Positions 33,282 through 45,016 of a DNA stretch of 64,000 nt are shown one piece after another. Each line of letters begins with the position of its first letter. The first letter of the stretch is position 1. The stretch covers positions 744,001 to 808,000 of the forward strand of contig JAEHOE010000034.1 in assembly GCA_016858145.1 (NCBI GenBank), in the 5' to 3' direction. The notes beneath the pieces were generated by a model, which saw nothing but the letters and a program-made list of their open reading frames with translations, did not search any database and was not told the origin of the DNA. Origin of the DNA: Edaphochlamys debaryana. Taxonomy: Eukaryota > Chlorophyta > Chlorophyceae > Chlamydomonadales. The translations under genes were made by a program, and so were the position numbers.

Positions 33282-36200
33282 CTACTTGGGGGCGGCACCC
33301 TTCTTGGCCCCCGCTGCACCCGCAAACATCTTCGCATACCACGCCGAGAAGCCCACGGGGTAGGCCGCAGGCGGCGGCGGGTCATCTGCCTCCACGCCAC
33401 CCCCCGCTGCTGCGGCCTTGCCCCGCCGCTGCCCCGCCTGCGCGACCGGCGAGTGCGTGCCGGCCGCCGCACCGCCAGACCCCACGCCCCCGGTGCTCGG
33501 CCGAGGCTCGAGCCCCGCACTGCCCGCCGCTGAGGGCGAGGCCGCCGCCCCCCGGGCGCTGCTGCTCGCCTTGAGCACGCCTCCTCCGCCACCCCCTCCT
33601 CCGGCCCCCACGCCTCCCGCTCCCGAGGGCTTGGTCGACCGGGGCGACGGCGAGGGCCGGTCTGAAGCCACGCTACCGCTGCCGGCCCGCTTGAGGCTCC
33701 CTAGGGACAGGAAGCGGCCGGCGTAAGACGACCCGCTCGACCCTGGCTTCTTGGCACCCGACCCCGGCGTCGTGGGGCTTCCCGCCCCGAGCCTGCCCGC
33801 CTCCCCGAAGCCGCCTCCCACGGTCCTAGGGCTGGGCGAGGGCGACGGGCCGCCCGCTGCCATCCCGGCCCGCCCGCTGCCTGCGCCCGTGCCCAACGCC
33901 CCGCCACTGCCTGCCGCCGCCAGGGGCAGCTGCAGCATGGGCACCTGAGCCTGGGGCGAGGGCTGCGCCCGGTACGCCCGCAGCCGCCCGGGGCTGCCCT
34001 CGCCGCTGCTACTGGAGCGAGCGGACCAAGGCACCGGCGGCGCCGCCGGCTCTGCCGCCGGCCGCTGCGGCGGCGGGCTGGAAGCAGCCGGCTGTGACGT
34101 CGACGCGGCGGCCGCGGCTGCCGCCGCGGCAGCGGCCGCCGCCACCGCCGCTGCCCCGGCGATGTCTGCACTGGGCCGTGCACGCAACGGCGCCGGGGAG
34201 TTGACGCCACCCGGCGACGCCGCCGCGGCAGCAGCTGGGCTGGCGGCGGCTGGGCTGGGAGCTGACGGCGACGGCAGCGACGCTGCCGCCGCGGATGCGC
34301 GCACGTGGGCCGGGCTCTGGCTGACGCTGCTGCCGCCGCTAAGGGGCGCAAGCGCGCCGGCCGAGGGGTTGGAGCTGAGGCGCGGCCAGTCCCGCAACGC
34401 CGAGGGCTGGCCGTGGCCCCCGGGGCTAGCGGCCTCGATGGCTGCCACGCGAGCCCGCACGGAGCTGCGGACCGACGTAAGCGGCGTCGGCGACACGCTG
34501 CTGCCCCCGGGTGGCGGCGGCCCCGCCGACAGCGACGGCGACTGCGGCCGCGGCGTTGCGGCAAGCGGCGGCAGCGGCGGCGAGGAGCGGCTCGCCGCCG
34601 CCGTGGCCATTAGGCTGGCGGCGGCAGCCTCGGCCTCGGCGGCGACGCGGACGAAGTCACCCGAAAGCCCGTCGGAGAGAGATCCCCGCGAGGACGGGAG
34701 GGTTCCGACGGCAGCTGCCGCCGCCGCCGGCGGCGCGGGCCTGGCGGCGGCTCCAACCGCGGAAGCCCGGCGCCCACTGGCGCCGCCGGCGGCGCAGTGA
34801 TCTGGGTCTGCAGGGAATTCCGTGTCGCTGCCGTCTAGGTCAACGACGACCGTTGACTGCTCGTCCAACTCCGAGTAGTTGGGCGGGACGAGCGTCACGT
34901 GGGACATCATCATCATGCTCGTCGCCAGCTGCGGCGACGTCAGGTTCACTGGAGACGTGCGCCGCCGGCCGGGCTCTTCGGGCTCGAACGGGGCACCGCC
35001 GCCGCTGCCCTGTGCAGCCACGTCCCGAGGAGGGTGGCCGGCAGTAGTGGCAGAACGAACCCGAGTGGGGCCCTCGCCAGTGAGATAGCGCCGGTCCAAG
35101 TCTGGGAGCGGTCCGTAGCCAGGCAGCGTGGAGCCGCGTGCGCCGCTGGGGCTGTTATGGCTATCCACCACAGCCCTCCCCGCGACTGCGCTGACCGCAG
35201 CTGGCGGCGAGTAAGACGACGCTCCCGGCGAGCCGGGCCCAAAGCCCGCAAGCGTAAGCTCCCGCTCCCGCTGCGGGTGCGGGTGCGGCGGCATGCCAGG
35301 CACTGGAGCAACCGACCCCGCCTCCGCCTCGTGCGGCGCGTCTCCCGGCACCAGCCGCCCCGCAGCCACGGCTGCCGCCGCAAGCCCCTTGGTTGCCTTC
35401 ACGCCTTTGGTGGGCTCCATTCCGCTGGACTGAGCCAGGCGGTGTGGGTGCTGGGGCGGCGACAGGGGCGACGGGTGCGGCGCGGCGTTCGGCGACGGGT
35501 GTGGGGTCAGGTTGGGCACCGGGTGCGGCGCGTGCGCCAGTGCCACAGCCGCGGCGGCACCGGGGCGCATCGGGTGGTGGTGGTGCGACGGGCCGTGGCC
35601 GCCTGCTGCTGTGACGGCGGTGGCCGAGGCCGAGGCGGTGGCTGCGTCCTCCTCTGCGTCCCCGTCCCCCTCCTCGGGGTCCGCGTACAGGTCGGCGTGG
35701 GCGCCCAAGGGGTGTAGCGGCAGGCCGCCAGGGTCCAGGGACATGGTGCAGCTGGGGGTGGGGGCGGAGGACGGCGGAGGGGGCCGGAGCGAAGGGTTGA
35801 CACGGGTGGACAGAGTAGACAGGGACGGACGACAAGGGGCAAAAGAGGTGACGATGGGGCAACAGAGGCAATGATGGGGCGGTGCCAGGAGCGGCAGGTG
35901 CCAGCAGGTGGCAGGAAGCCTCATGCACGCCGAGCTGAGTTTGTTGTTGCAACTCAGAACTCAGAACTGAAGCAGGGGGTGAGTGCAACGAGAGGCTCAA
36001 CGTGGCATGCAGAAGCGGCCCTTGCAGCCAAAGGGTCGTGCACACTTGCGACCTTCGGGCGGGGGCCTCACCTTCCGCGCAGCACGGCAGCGCTCTCCAC
36101 GCTGCCGCGGTCGCTCAGCAGCCCGGTCAGAGCCACAGAGCCCAGCACGCCGCTGCCCAGGCCCGACAGCGGAGAGGGCTGCAGCGGAGGGGACGTAAGC

Positions 36201-39200
36201 GACGACGAGTCCCCGCCGGCCCCGGCCCCAAACCCCGGCCGCAGCGGCGATGGCGACGGCGACGGCACAAGTGGCGGCACGAGCAGCGGCGGCGGAGCCT
36301 GGGACGGCGAGAGCTGCGGTACGGGTGGGCTTCCCCCGGCCAACCCCGCCGCAGCCTCCAGCTCCGGGCTAACGTCCGGGTGCGAGTGTGAGACGCCATT
36401 CGGAGCGTGGGACCCCAGGGGGTGGTACTGAATAGAGTGTTCGGGGTCGACTGGTCCGTGCGTCGTGGCCGTCGCGTGTGGATGCAGCGCGCCGAACGGC
36501 AGGGTGGCGCCGGGCCGGTCGGGGCTGTGGGACACCTCCGGCGACAATAGCAGCGCCAGGCCCCGCGAATCCCCGGCGACGCTCCCACCGCCGCCGCCGC
36601 CGCCGCTGCTGCGGCTCGATCGGCCCACGGGCCCCGATGCGGACTTCGGCACGAGCGTGGGCGGAGAGTGGGCGGCCACCAGCGGCGGCTGGGGTGACGT
36701 GGCAGGCGCTGACGTGGCAGGGGCCTCGGCGAGGGCACGTGCCGCCTCGGTACCGGCGGAGCCGAAGGGCGCGGCCACGTCAGCCGTTGCATGCATCGGC
36801 GTGAGAGCACCATGGGGGGCGTCAGCGGTGAGCGCGGCAGGGGCCGGCTGGTAGTCCGGGATGATGAAGTACGAGTCAGCCGGAAGCTCGTCCTCGAGTA
36901 CGGCAGAGCTGACGGCGGTTGACAGCTCCTCCGACGGCGGCGGCGGCCCCGCCAGGCCGTCGCGCAGGGAGGTGACGGAGCCGCCAACGCCAACGCCAAT
37001 GTCGCCGCCCATGCCGCTGTTGCTTCCGGCACCGGATGGGCCAAGGATCACTGCCACGTGCGGAGCCCGGCCGGCGGCGTCGTTAGCCGTGACGGCGGCA
37101 GAGACGGCGGTAGCAGCAGGGGTGCCGTGCTGCGTAGCAGCCCGATCATCAGACGACGCTGGGGCGGCCGTGGCGGCGGCGGCGGCTGCTGCTGTAGCAG
37201 GGGCTGCCATGCCGCCATTGGACAAGGACCGCCGCGCCGTCGCCGGGCTGACGGAATCCAGCATGGATTTCAGGTTCGCCAGGTTCCAGCACAGCATGTC
37301 GTCCTCGCCCTCCTCATCTGGATCCAGATCTGCACCCGCAGACGCACCCGCTCCCGTACCCGTAGCCGCCGCTACAGCGGCGGCGGCAGGCGCGCCGCCG
37401 TCGGCGGTGACCACGCGCCGCACGAGGCCGGCGGCGCCGGGGCTGGCGGAGCGGTTGGCGGCGGCGACCGCCGTCAGACGGTGCAGGTCTAGTAGGGTGG
37501 TGGCCGCCAGGGAGGCAGACGGGGAGCTGGAGGAGGGATCCTCTGACACCAGCCGCGGCCGCCCCGCCGGCGAAGCCAGCGCGACGCCCGTGTTGGTGCG
37601 GCTGATGCCGCTTCGGGCCGGCCGGCAGGGCGACAGAGCGCCCACGCCGGTCGGGGTCCCGTCCCTGGGGCTTGCATTGGCCGCGGCGGCGGCAGCCGCG
37701 GCGGCGGTGAGGCTCAGGGACCCGTCGGCAGTCGCGTGGGTGCGACTGCGTCCGGCCAGACCCGGCCGGCCGGTGGGCGAGGGCCAGGCAGCCGCAGCGG
37801 GGGAGCCTGCAGCGCCGCTGAGGATGGGACCGGTGGCAGCGGCAGGCGCGTCTGCGCCCGTGTGGGTCGCTGCGGATGCTGGTGACGCGTCGGGGCCGCC
37901 CGGGTAAGGGTGCAGGCGGGGGTGGGAGCGAAAGCGGTTGGGAACGACCCGGCTGGGCGCGGGCGAGGAGGCCCCGGACGCCAGCTCAGTGGCGTCTGCA
38001 GCATCGGCGGCGGCGGCGGCAGCGGTCGCAACGGCGCTGGCGGAGGGCGCCGCGAGGCGTTGCAGCGGCGTGCGACTGCGGGTGGTCTCCTGGAAGGCCT
38101 GTTGCAAGAGACGGTCGTTGCTTTCAGATACCGGTAGAGGGCAACCTTCAGAACAAGCAAGAGGCAGTCGGCGTCGCAAATGCTTTTGGCCGGTCAGATC
38201 ATCACAATGAACTAAGCTCTCAACCAAACTCCCAAACCACAAGGACATCCTAACGCGAGCAGCTGACCTTGAACTCGTCCACGAGGTGTTGGTACTGCAT
38301 GGTCAGTTGGGCCCCAGACGAACCCGACGTGCAGAACGACTTGCGCCGGCTGCGGCTGGCACGCCCCGCCGTGGCCGCCCCCGCGGCCTTCCCGGCCGTC
38401 CCGCCACCGCCACCGCCACCGCCGGCGCCAGAGCCTTCGCCCGCAGCCCGTGCCACACAGCTGGGCCTGTGGAGCGATGCCGCGGCGGGATGTCAAGCGG
38501 GGTCGGGGTGGTGTTATGGACTGCTCGCGTGAAAAGCGGATACCGGTACTACAGGGCGTGCAGACATGCGATGCAGACTTAATCCCCACCTGGACACGGG
38601 CATAGCGCTCCGGGACCGCCGCAGCGCTCCGGCCAGCTTCTGGTCCCGCCGAGCGCGGAGCATAGGCGAAGGCGACCTAGCGTCAGCGCGAGAGAGCCGC
38701 GCCGCCGCCGCCGCGGACGTAGCGGAGCCAGCCGCCTGGAGGGCCGCCGGTGGGCCAGCGTCGCCTGCGCCCTCCGTCTGGCCGGGGGCCGCCTCGTACG
38801 ACAGCCGTGCGCTGCTGTACCGCATGCTGGCCCGCATCGTACCGGGCCGCACGGCAAGCGCCACGACGGCGGGCGCTCCGCTTCCGCCGGAGGCGGCGGC
38901 CATGGTCGGAGCGGTGCCGGAGGCAGTGCGCAGTATGCTGGGGGCCGCAGCGCCGGCCCCGGGTGGCTGGGCCGACGCCGAAGGGCCGGTGGCCGTGGCG
39001 GCTGCGCTGGGCCCTGCGCGTGAGGGCCAGGGCGTGGGAATGCCGGAGCGACGGCGCGCCGACAGGCTACCCGACGCGGGGCTGTTGACAGTGGCCGCTA
39101 CCGCGGCAGCCGCCGCGACGCCGGCAGCGGCGACGGGGGTTGCGGCTGCGGAGGCCGGCTGGGAGGCGGGAGGCTGGCGGTCGGGGGTTGCTGCCTGCGC

Positions 39201-42200
39201 TGTAGCCGGCACGGAGCCGGCAGTAGCGCCGGGTGCTGCAACGGCACCCGCACCGGCACCCGCATCGGCTGTAGCAGCGTTGGGAGCAGCAGTAGCACTG
39301 GCGCCGGCATCGGTTTCGACGGTGGAGGCAGCAGCGGGGCTGGCGGCCGTGGGGATGCCGGAAGCGCTGCTACGGCTCACGGCCGCTCCCTGGGCTGTGA
39401 TGGCCGCCACACGGATCCCAGATCCAATCCCACTCGCAACGGGCGTTGCCGATCCGGATCCAGGGGCCGCGGCCGGCGCGCCCGCCACGGCCGCGGCACC
39501 ACTGGGGATGCCCCGTGGCGTGGAGAAGGCTGAGGGCAGGGGGGACGTGGCGGTGGCAGCACCCACCGAGGCGCCTCCCACACTGGTCGGAGAGCGACCT
39601 GCACCATCCACGAAGCGACCACACATGCACGTCGCGTCAGCCCCACGGCAGCACACATGGTCACCTCCATACCAGCCCCAACGCAGAGTTACTGGAGGGC
39701 GAGTTCAAGCAGGGGCATCACCTGCGGACGGCGGCGACGTGACCGACGTGGCTGGCAAGGCCCCGGCGGCGGAGGCCGCGCGGCTGAGGCCGCCGCTGCA
39801 AGCGCTGGCGGGGGATCCCATGGCGACGCTGTCGCCGCCGCGGTCCCGGTCCCGATCCCGATCCCGGTCGGCCGCGCCGCCGCCCGACCCGGCCACCAGC
39901 ATCATGGGCACAAAGGGAAAGGTGGAGTCCCGCTTGAGGCTGGAGGGCGGCGGCGAGGGCGGCGGGCCCCACTTGCCCGCGAGCACCGAGAAGCCCTGCA
40001 AGCGGTTTACAACCCCGGGGCGGCGGACGGACGATGAGCAAGCGGGCTCTCCTTCACAGGACAAACATGGGCTGGTAAAAACTATGGACAGGTGCCCGGT
40101 AGCCCTCGCGCTTCGCACCTGAGACCGCCGCACGTCGGGTGGTGCGGCACGGGCGGTCACCGCAGCGGGGCGCTGGCGCATGCTGATGCTGGCGGAGAGC
40201 TTGGGGCTGGGGGTGGAGGCGACCGACGCCCCCACGCCCGAGCTGCTGACACGCCCCAGCGCCCGCCCCGGCTCCTGCTCCTTGCTCGCGGCCAGCGCCG
40301 CCGCCGAGGTGGACGCAGACATGGTGCTTCCGGGTGATGGGAAGGGTCCATACCCGGTCATGCTTTGCGTCCGGCTCTGGCTGCTGAGTCGGGCCGCATA
40401 CCCGGAGCCGGGGATCCTGCTGCCGCCCGCCGAGCCCCCGCCTAAACAGCTTGGCGAGGCGGCGGATTGGCGGATGCCCGGGCTGGCGGCGGGGCTGCCA
40501 CCCAAGCTTGAGCCGGACAGCGTGGCGGCTCCGGGGCTGAAGGCAGGGCTGCGGCTGGCGAGCGGCGGTGGAGTAACGGGCGTCCCCGAGGGGGCGGGGC
40601 TACGGCTGACGCCGGGGCTGCGGCTGGGTGCGCCCCCAGTGCTGGCGCTAATGCGAGCAAAGGGGACCTCGGGGACGGCCAGAGGGGCCGGAGGGCGGGT
40701 GCGGTCGCGTAAGGACTGGCTTCCAATGCTGAGTGTGGGAGTCGCGCCCATGCTCGGACCAGTAGCTGGGGACAGCAGGCTGCCCTGGACCGTGGTCGGC
40801 TCCGGAGGGCTGGGAAGGCTGAAGTCGTCTCCTGCGTCAGCGTCAGCGCTCGCTCCCGCGCCCGAGCCAGGCTCGGTCGTGTCGGCATCAGCCACAGCCG
40901 TTGACGCCGGACCTCCGGCGGTTGGCGTGGTGGCCTCGTCCCCTCCGTCCCGCTCCCGAGCACTGTTGAGCAGCAGCGGGTGGGAGGCGATGCTCCTCCC
41001 TCCCACGGCGGACTTCTTGAGCGGCGACGGCAGGCCCCGCGGGCTGCCGCTGCCGCTACCCCCAACGCCGCTGCCGCTGCGGCCGAAGCCGCTGCCGCTT
41101 CCTCCAGCGCCCAGGGTGCTGCCATTCGCCGTCCCACTTAATGCCCCCGAACTGACCGGGCCCTCGCCGGACGGCCCCGCCTGCACACGCGGAAGCATGG
41201 ATCGAGTGTTCCTAGCTGCGGCGCCCGCAGCAGCGGTGCTGGACGCTGCCATGACGGAGCTGCGCAGGCTGACGGAGGACCGCACGCTGACGCTGGCCCC
41301 CGGGTCCCAGGCGGAGGCGGAGGAGAGGCGCATGGAGTCGGAGGAGCTGACGCGGCGCATGCGGCGCTGCGTGTCGTTGCGGAGCATGCCTGCGCGTGGG
41401 GGCACGCACGGTCAGCTCACCGGCCCGTGCCGCTAGTGCTGTGTCCCAGAACGCGAGGATGCGAGTGATGGAGTGCATCTGACTCTTATCCGACAATGCG
41501 GTTGGCCGGCACGGCGCTGCGGACTAAACACACCGGCCGTGCGCGGCATGCTCACCCTGCTGTAGCATCTTGACCAGCTGCAGGGTCCCCTCGTCCGCCG
41601 AGGCGCCCAGGCAGGCCAGCACCAGCACCTGGGTCGCGGAGAGCCCAAGGAGGCAGGGGCACGCGTCAGGAAGGCAACGAGAAGCGCGGAGCACCTTGCA
41701 CCAGCCCCGCTTTGCTCACGCCTCGCCTCGCACTTCAGCACGGCAACTTGCTGCACCTGAGCTGGCAAACCCCAGCCCACCCTGAGCCTTACACCGGTAC
41801 ACCGGCCCAGTACAAGCCCTGGTACCACCTGGTCCAACGCGGCTGCACCTGCGCTGGCCAACCCCAGCTCGCTCTTGCCTCACCCACCCCAGCCCGTGTC
41901 CAGTACCACCCCACCTGGTCCAGGGCTCCCTCCAGCAGGCGCGTGAGCTTGCTGTCCCGCAGCACCAGCGCCTCGCGCCGCTGCAGGGCCGCCAGCACGC
42001 GGCTGAGGGCCAGCAGGCCGCGCTTCACCGCGGAGCCCTCCTGCGGGGGCCGGGAGGTTGCAGGGGGGCACGGGGGTGTTCGTCGAGGCGGGAGGCCAAG
42101 ATGGGCTGTAGCATCCCCCCGGGAGGGGAGGGCGGGGCGTGAGGTTTTCGCGTGGGTGAGGCTGGCGCGCATGGGCCGGGAGCAGAGCGCGGTGGCGTGT

Positions 42201-43500
42201 GGCCCAGCACCTAAGCCCGGCAGGGAAGCGCAAGGAGCAGGAGCAAGGCAGGGAGGCTCAAGGCACGGCATGGAAGGACCAGGACCGTGGGAGCGCACCT
42301 TGGGGGGCAGTAGCGGGCAGAAGCTGCATGTGTCAACCAGGGTGAGAGTGCACACGGGCCCGCCCACGGCCGAGGCCGAGGCCGCCGCTGCGTGGCTGGA
42401 CCGGGGCGGGGCGCTGTAAGGGCGCCGCACGGCCGCAGCAGCCGGCGCTGCTGTGGGGGCCGTGCCGCCCGGAGCCGGGTTGCGCCAGCGCAGCTGAAAG
42501 ACTGCGTGGGTGCGGCTGCTGCTGTGGCGGCTGGCTGTGACAAAGGCCTGGCGACAGGAGACGGCGCGCTGTGGGGGTAGAGGAGCGGACGGGGCGCCCA
42601 TGCGGAGATGCACATGTCACGTGAGCGCAGGCACCGGCCGCACCCGACCCACATCGACCTAGGCGACCCCCGGCCAGCCGCCAGTAGTTCCCGAGCACCC
42701 GACCCCACCTTGAAAGCCGCCAGTGCCTCCGGCAGGCTCCGTGCTACCACCAGCGTCAGCGGCTTTCGCTTTGCCGCCGCAGCAGCAATGGGACTGCGCG
42801 TGGCCCCGGGCGACGCCACTGCTGCGGGGCCGAGCCCCGGGCTGCCCGCGCCAGCGGCCATGGATGCGGTGAGCGGGCCGGGCCCCAGGCGACCTGCCGG
42901 CCCACACCCCGCCCGCGTGTCCAGGAGGTCTGCCACCTCCTCGCCCTGCACCTCCACGCACGTCAGCTCCAGGGCCGTGCTGGGCCCGAGCCGCTCGAAA
43001 AGCTGCTTGACGCATCTGGGTCGGGTGGAAAGGGTCGAGTGAGGAGCTCGCGGGGTGTGGCTTACAGGGACGGGTATCGAGAAAAGAGCCTCCTCTTGGT
43101 TCGCGCGGGGGTCGGTCCGATGTAGTCAACGCACCTGAACAGAACGCCTGCGTTGTCATTGTCTGCTCCGTTGACCAGGGTCAGTTGCTGTGGGTCCAGC
43201 GACCCCAGCGTGTACGACTTCCCGCTGCCCCAGCTGCCGTACGTGATGATGCTTCCGCTGCACCTGCACACACGTATACGACCACACACGCAAGCTCCCT
43301 GCAGTGAGTCCCAGTCCCTGGGCAAGGCCTTCCTTTCGCCCCGCCTCGGCCATGCCAGCCATCGCCAGACAGCTTCGGCGTCGGACCCCAAGCCGGCGGC
43401 GCTCACCCCTGTATGCATCGCTCCACGAAGGGTCCCACCACTGAGGCATAGAGCTCCGCCTGCCCCACCTCCTCCTGCTGCGGCAGGCCTTGTGGCGTGT
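33282..43500 (-). CDS. Kinesin-like protein with divergent motor and a low-complexity tail of about 2,400 residues (5' end missing)
   Basis: Twelve phase-consistent minus-strand exons: 43500-43407, 43263-43135, 43015-42709, 42547-42299, 42040-41915, 41628-41556, 41389-40119, 39995-39722, 39598-38590, 38466-38268, 38098-36072, 35751-33282; about 2,740 codons. At least one upstream exon (before 43500) is unresolved. Motor hallmarks in order: ELYASVVGPFVERCIQG; P-loop GSWGSGKSYT (canonical GQTGSGKTYT); LGPSTALELTCVEVQGEEVA (MEIYNE-like); switch I SRHSSSRTHAVFQL; switch II position LTLVDTCSF, where DLAGSE is expected; then LVLRDSKLTRLLEGAL and the last motor strand LVLACLGASADEGTLQLVKM. ATP binding looks possible, but switch II lacks the Gly and Glu needed for hydrolysis. 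The tail is Ala/Ser/Pro/Gly-rich with many Ser-Pro and Arg-Ser sites, probably disordered; one short segment (LTMQYQHLVDEFKAFQET) could be helical. Expected to be microtubule-associated. Confidence 0.78.
39841..39870 (-). repeat. Arg-Asp hexanucleotide coding repeat
   Basis: A GATCCC/GGTCCC-type tandem unit encodes alternating Arg-Asp (RDRDRDRDR) in the kinesin-like tail. Confidence 0.7.
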
Positions 43501-45016
43501 CTGCAGGTTGAGGGGGCAATGTGTGTTGGGGCACGGGGGGTACAGACACGTCCCGCACGCTGGCTGCGATAGATAGCTGCGGTGCCCCTGAGGTCAGATC
43601 GTTGCACGCTGGCCCTCCTGTCGCCCAGGCGTACGGGGAGGGTAAGATGTGGGCGTGCCGCTAGCCAGCGCAGGGTGTGGTGAGCTAGGTGGCGCCCGTT
43701 CGACGGGGGGTTCGACGGCTGCAGCTCGGACCGCTTGCACCCGATCGGGCCCCGACCTGAACCCTTGTCTACAAAAGGATCGACAGCGCTGACCGCCCTG
43801 GCTGCACCCGAGCGGTTGTCGCGGTGGACGTCCCGCCCATTGCGCTCCCGCGTTGCTCAGCTCGCAAACCGAGTCAGGGCAGCTCAGACCACTGATAGCG
43901 TGTCCCTCTGACCAACAGTCACCTGGTCGCACAGCGGCTGCCGAAGACCGATGCCACCTGCAACACCAGGACTCGTCTGCTCAACTTTCCTGATCCATCT
44001 AACCGTTATATAGATATGGCAAACCGAGCGAGGAGAGAGAGCTCGCCTGGTTGAACAGTAGACCTTCGCGGCTGCGCGCATCTCGCCGCTTGCTCCTCGC
44101 TGCAGGCCTCTGGTGGTCCTTAAGCCATACTACTTGTGCTCACGCGTCTCGACATCAGGGCAAACGCAAACGCTACGCGCTCGGAGTGGAAACGATGCAG
44201 CTCCCTAGCAGCATTATCTACTGTTGCGTGTGAAGTTGACAGTGCCCGATCTGGTGCGTACCCAGTGAGGTGATGAGTTGCAAGCAGCAACCTTGGGGGG
44301 TACGCGGTGTGTACACAGCCCCCCCGTACGAACTGCCCCCCGCATTCCGTGGCCCTCCCGCTCCCTCCCCCGCCTGCCGCTCTAATCTTGCTTGACCTGA
44401 ACGTCAAGACCTTGTGAGATCTGAGCAATTTGTGCACAGCAACGTCAACGCCAGTAAATCCTTCACCTCCGGCCCAACGGCGATTACACCCCGTACCCGG
44501 GGCCCCATACCCACCCGCCACCTTCTCTGGACCTGCCCTACCAAGCACGCTGTCCAGGTGGTGTGCACCATAGTTGCATGGCCTACTTCTGCTTGGTGCC
44601 ACAGAGTAGGGACTGCCACACGCTCACTTCGAGGTGGCTTACACAATACGGTAGTTGCATGGCGTGTTGAGAGCTGGCGTGTCGTGACAGGACCAGCCCT
44701 AACCAACGGGAGCACCCCGGGGGCCCCGGCCCCACGTGCGCTTGGCCCGTAGCCATCCAGCCAGGCTCCCAAGTCTTTCCCTCTTCGTGTCGGCCCACGA
44801 GCATGTAAAACAATACCGGGTCCAGCTGGGTTCTACGGGACTCCTTCCCCCTCACTCGCTACCTTCCCGCCGGCCCATTCAGCCCATGTACACGGCTGGT
44901 CAGCACCTTCCCCTGCGATGGACCTGTCCCTGCAATGCACCCTATGCCTTTCTGTGTAGCACCAGCACCTACGCTCCTCTCAAGACTGCTCCCTCCCCCG
45001 TCAAAGCCCACCAGCC
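43501..45016. other. 5' region of the kinesin-like gene and 3' region of the START gene
   Basis: The missing first motor exon(s) with strand beta-1 (VRxRP-like) should lie between 43501 and about 44080, but I could not identify them with matching phase. Further right is the 3' UTR of the START gene with TGTAA (minus) at 44639-44643. No other gene seen. Confidence 0.4.
44639..44643 (-). promoter_or_regulatory. Putative polyadenylation signal TGTAA for the START-domain gene
   Basis: TTACA on the given strand lies about 375 nt past the stop codon at 45017. Confidence 0.45.

Noticed and set aside
34162..35717. Plus-strand open frames over 34.1-35.7 kb
   Set aside because: Shadow of the last kinesin-tail exon; no motif, arginine-rich out-of-frame translation.
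36861..41436. Long plus-strand open frames (36861-37907, 38566-40122, 40180-41436)
   Set aside because: They are antisense to the kinesin-like exons. GC-rich Ala/Ser/Pro codons leave the opposite strand open. They lack motifs and splice consistency.
42709..43015. Reading exon 42709-43015 onward without splicing as a separate protein
   Set aside because: The switch I exon at 42547-42299 continues in the same phase with good splice sites and restores the kinesin order.
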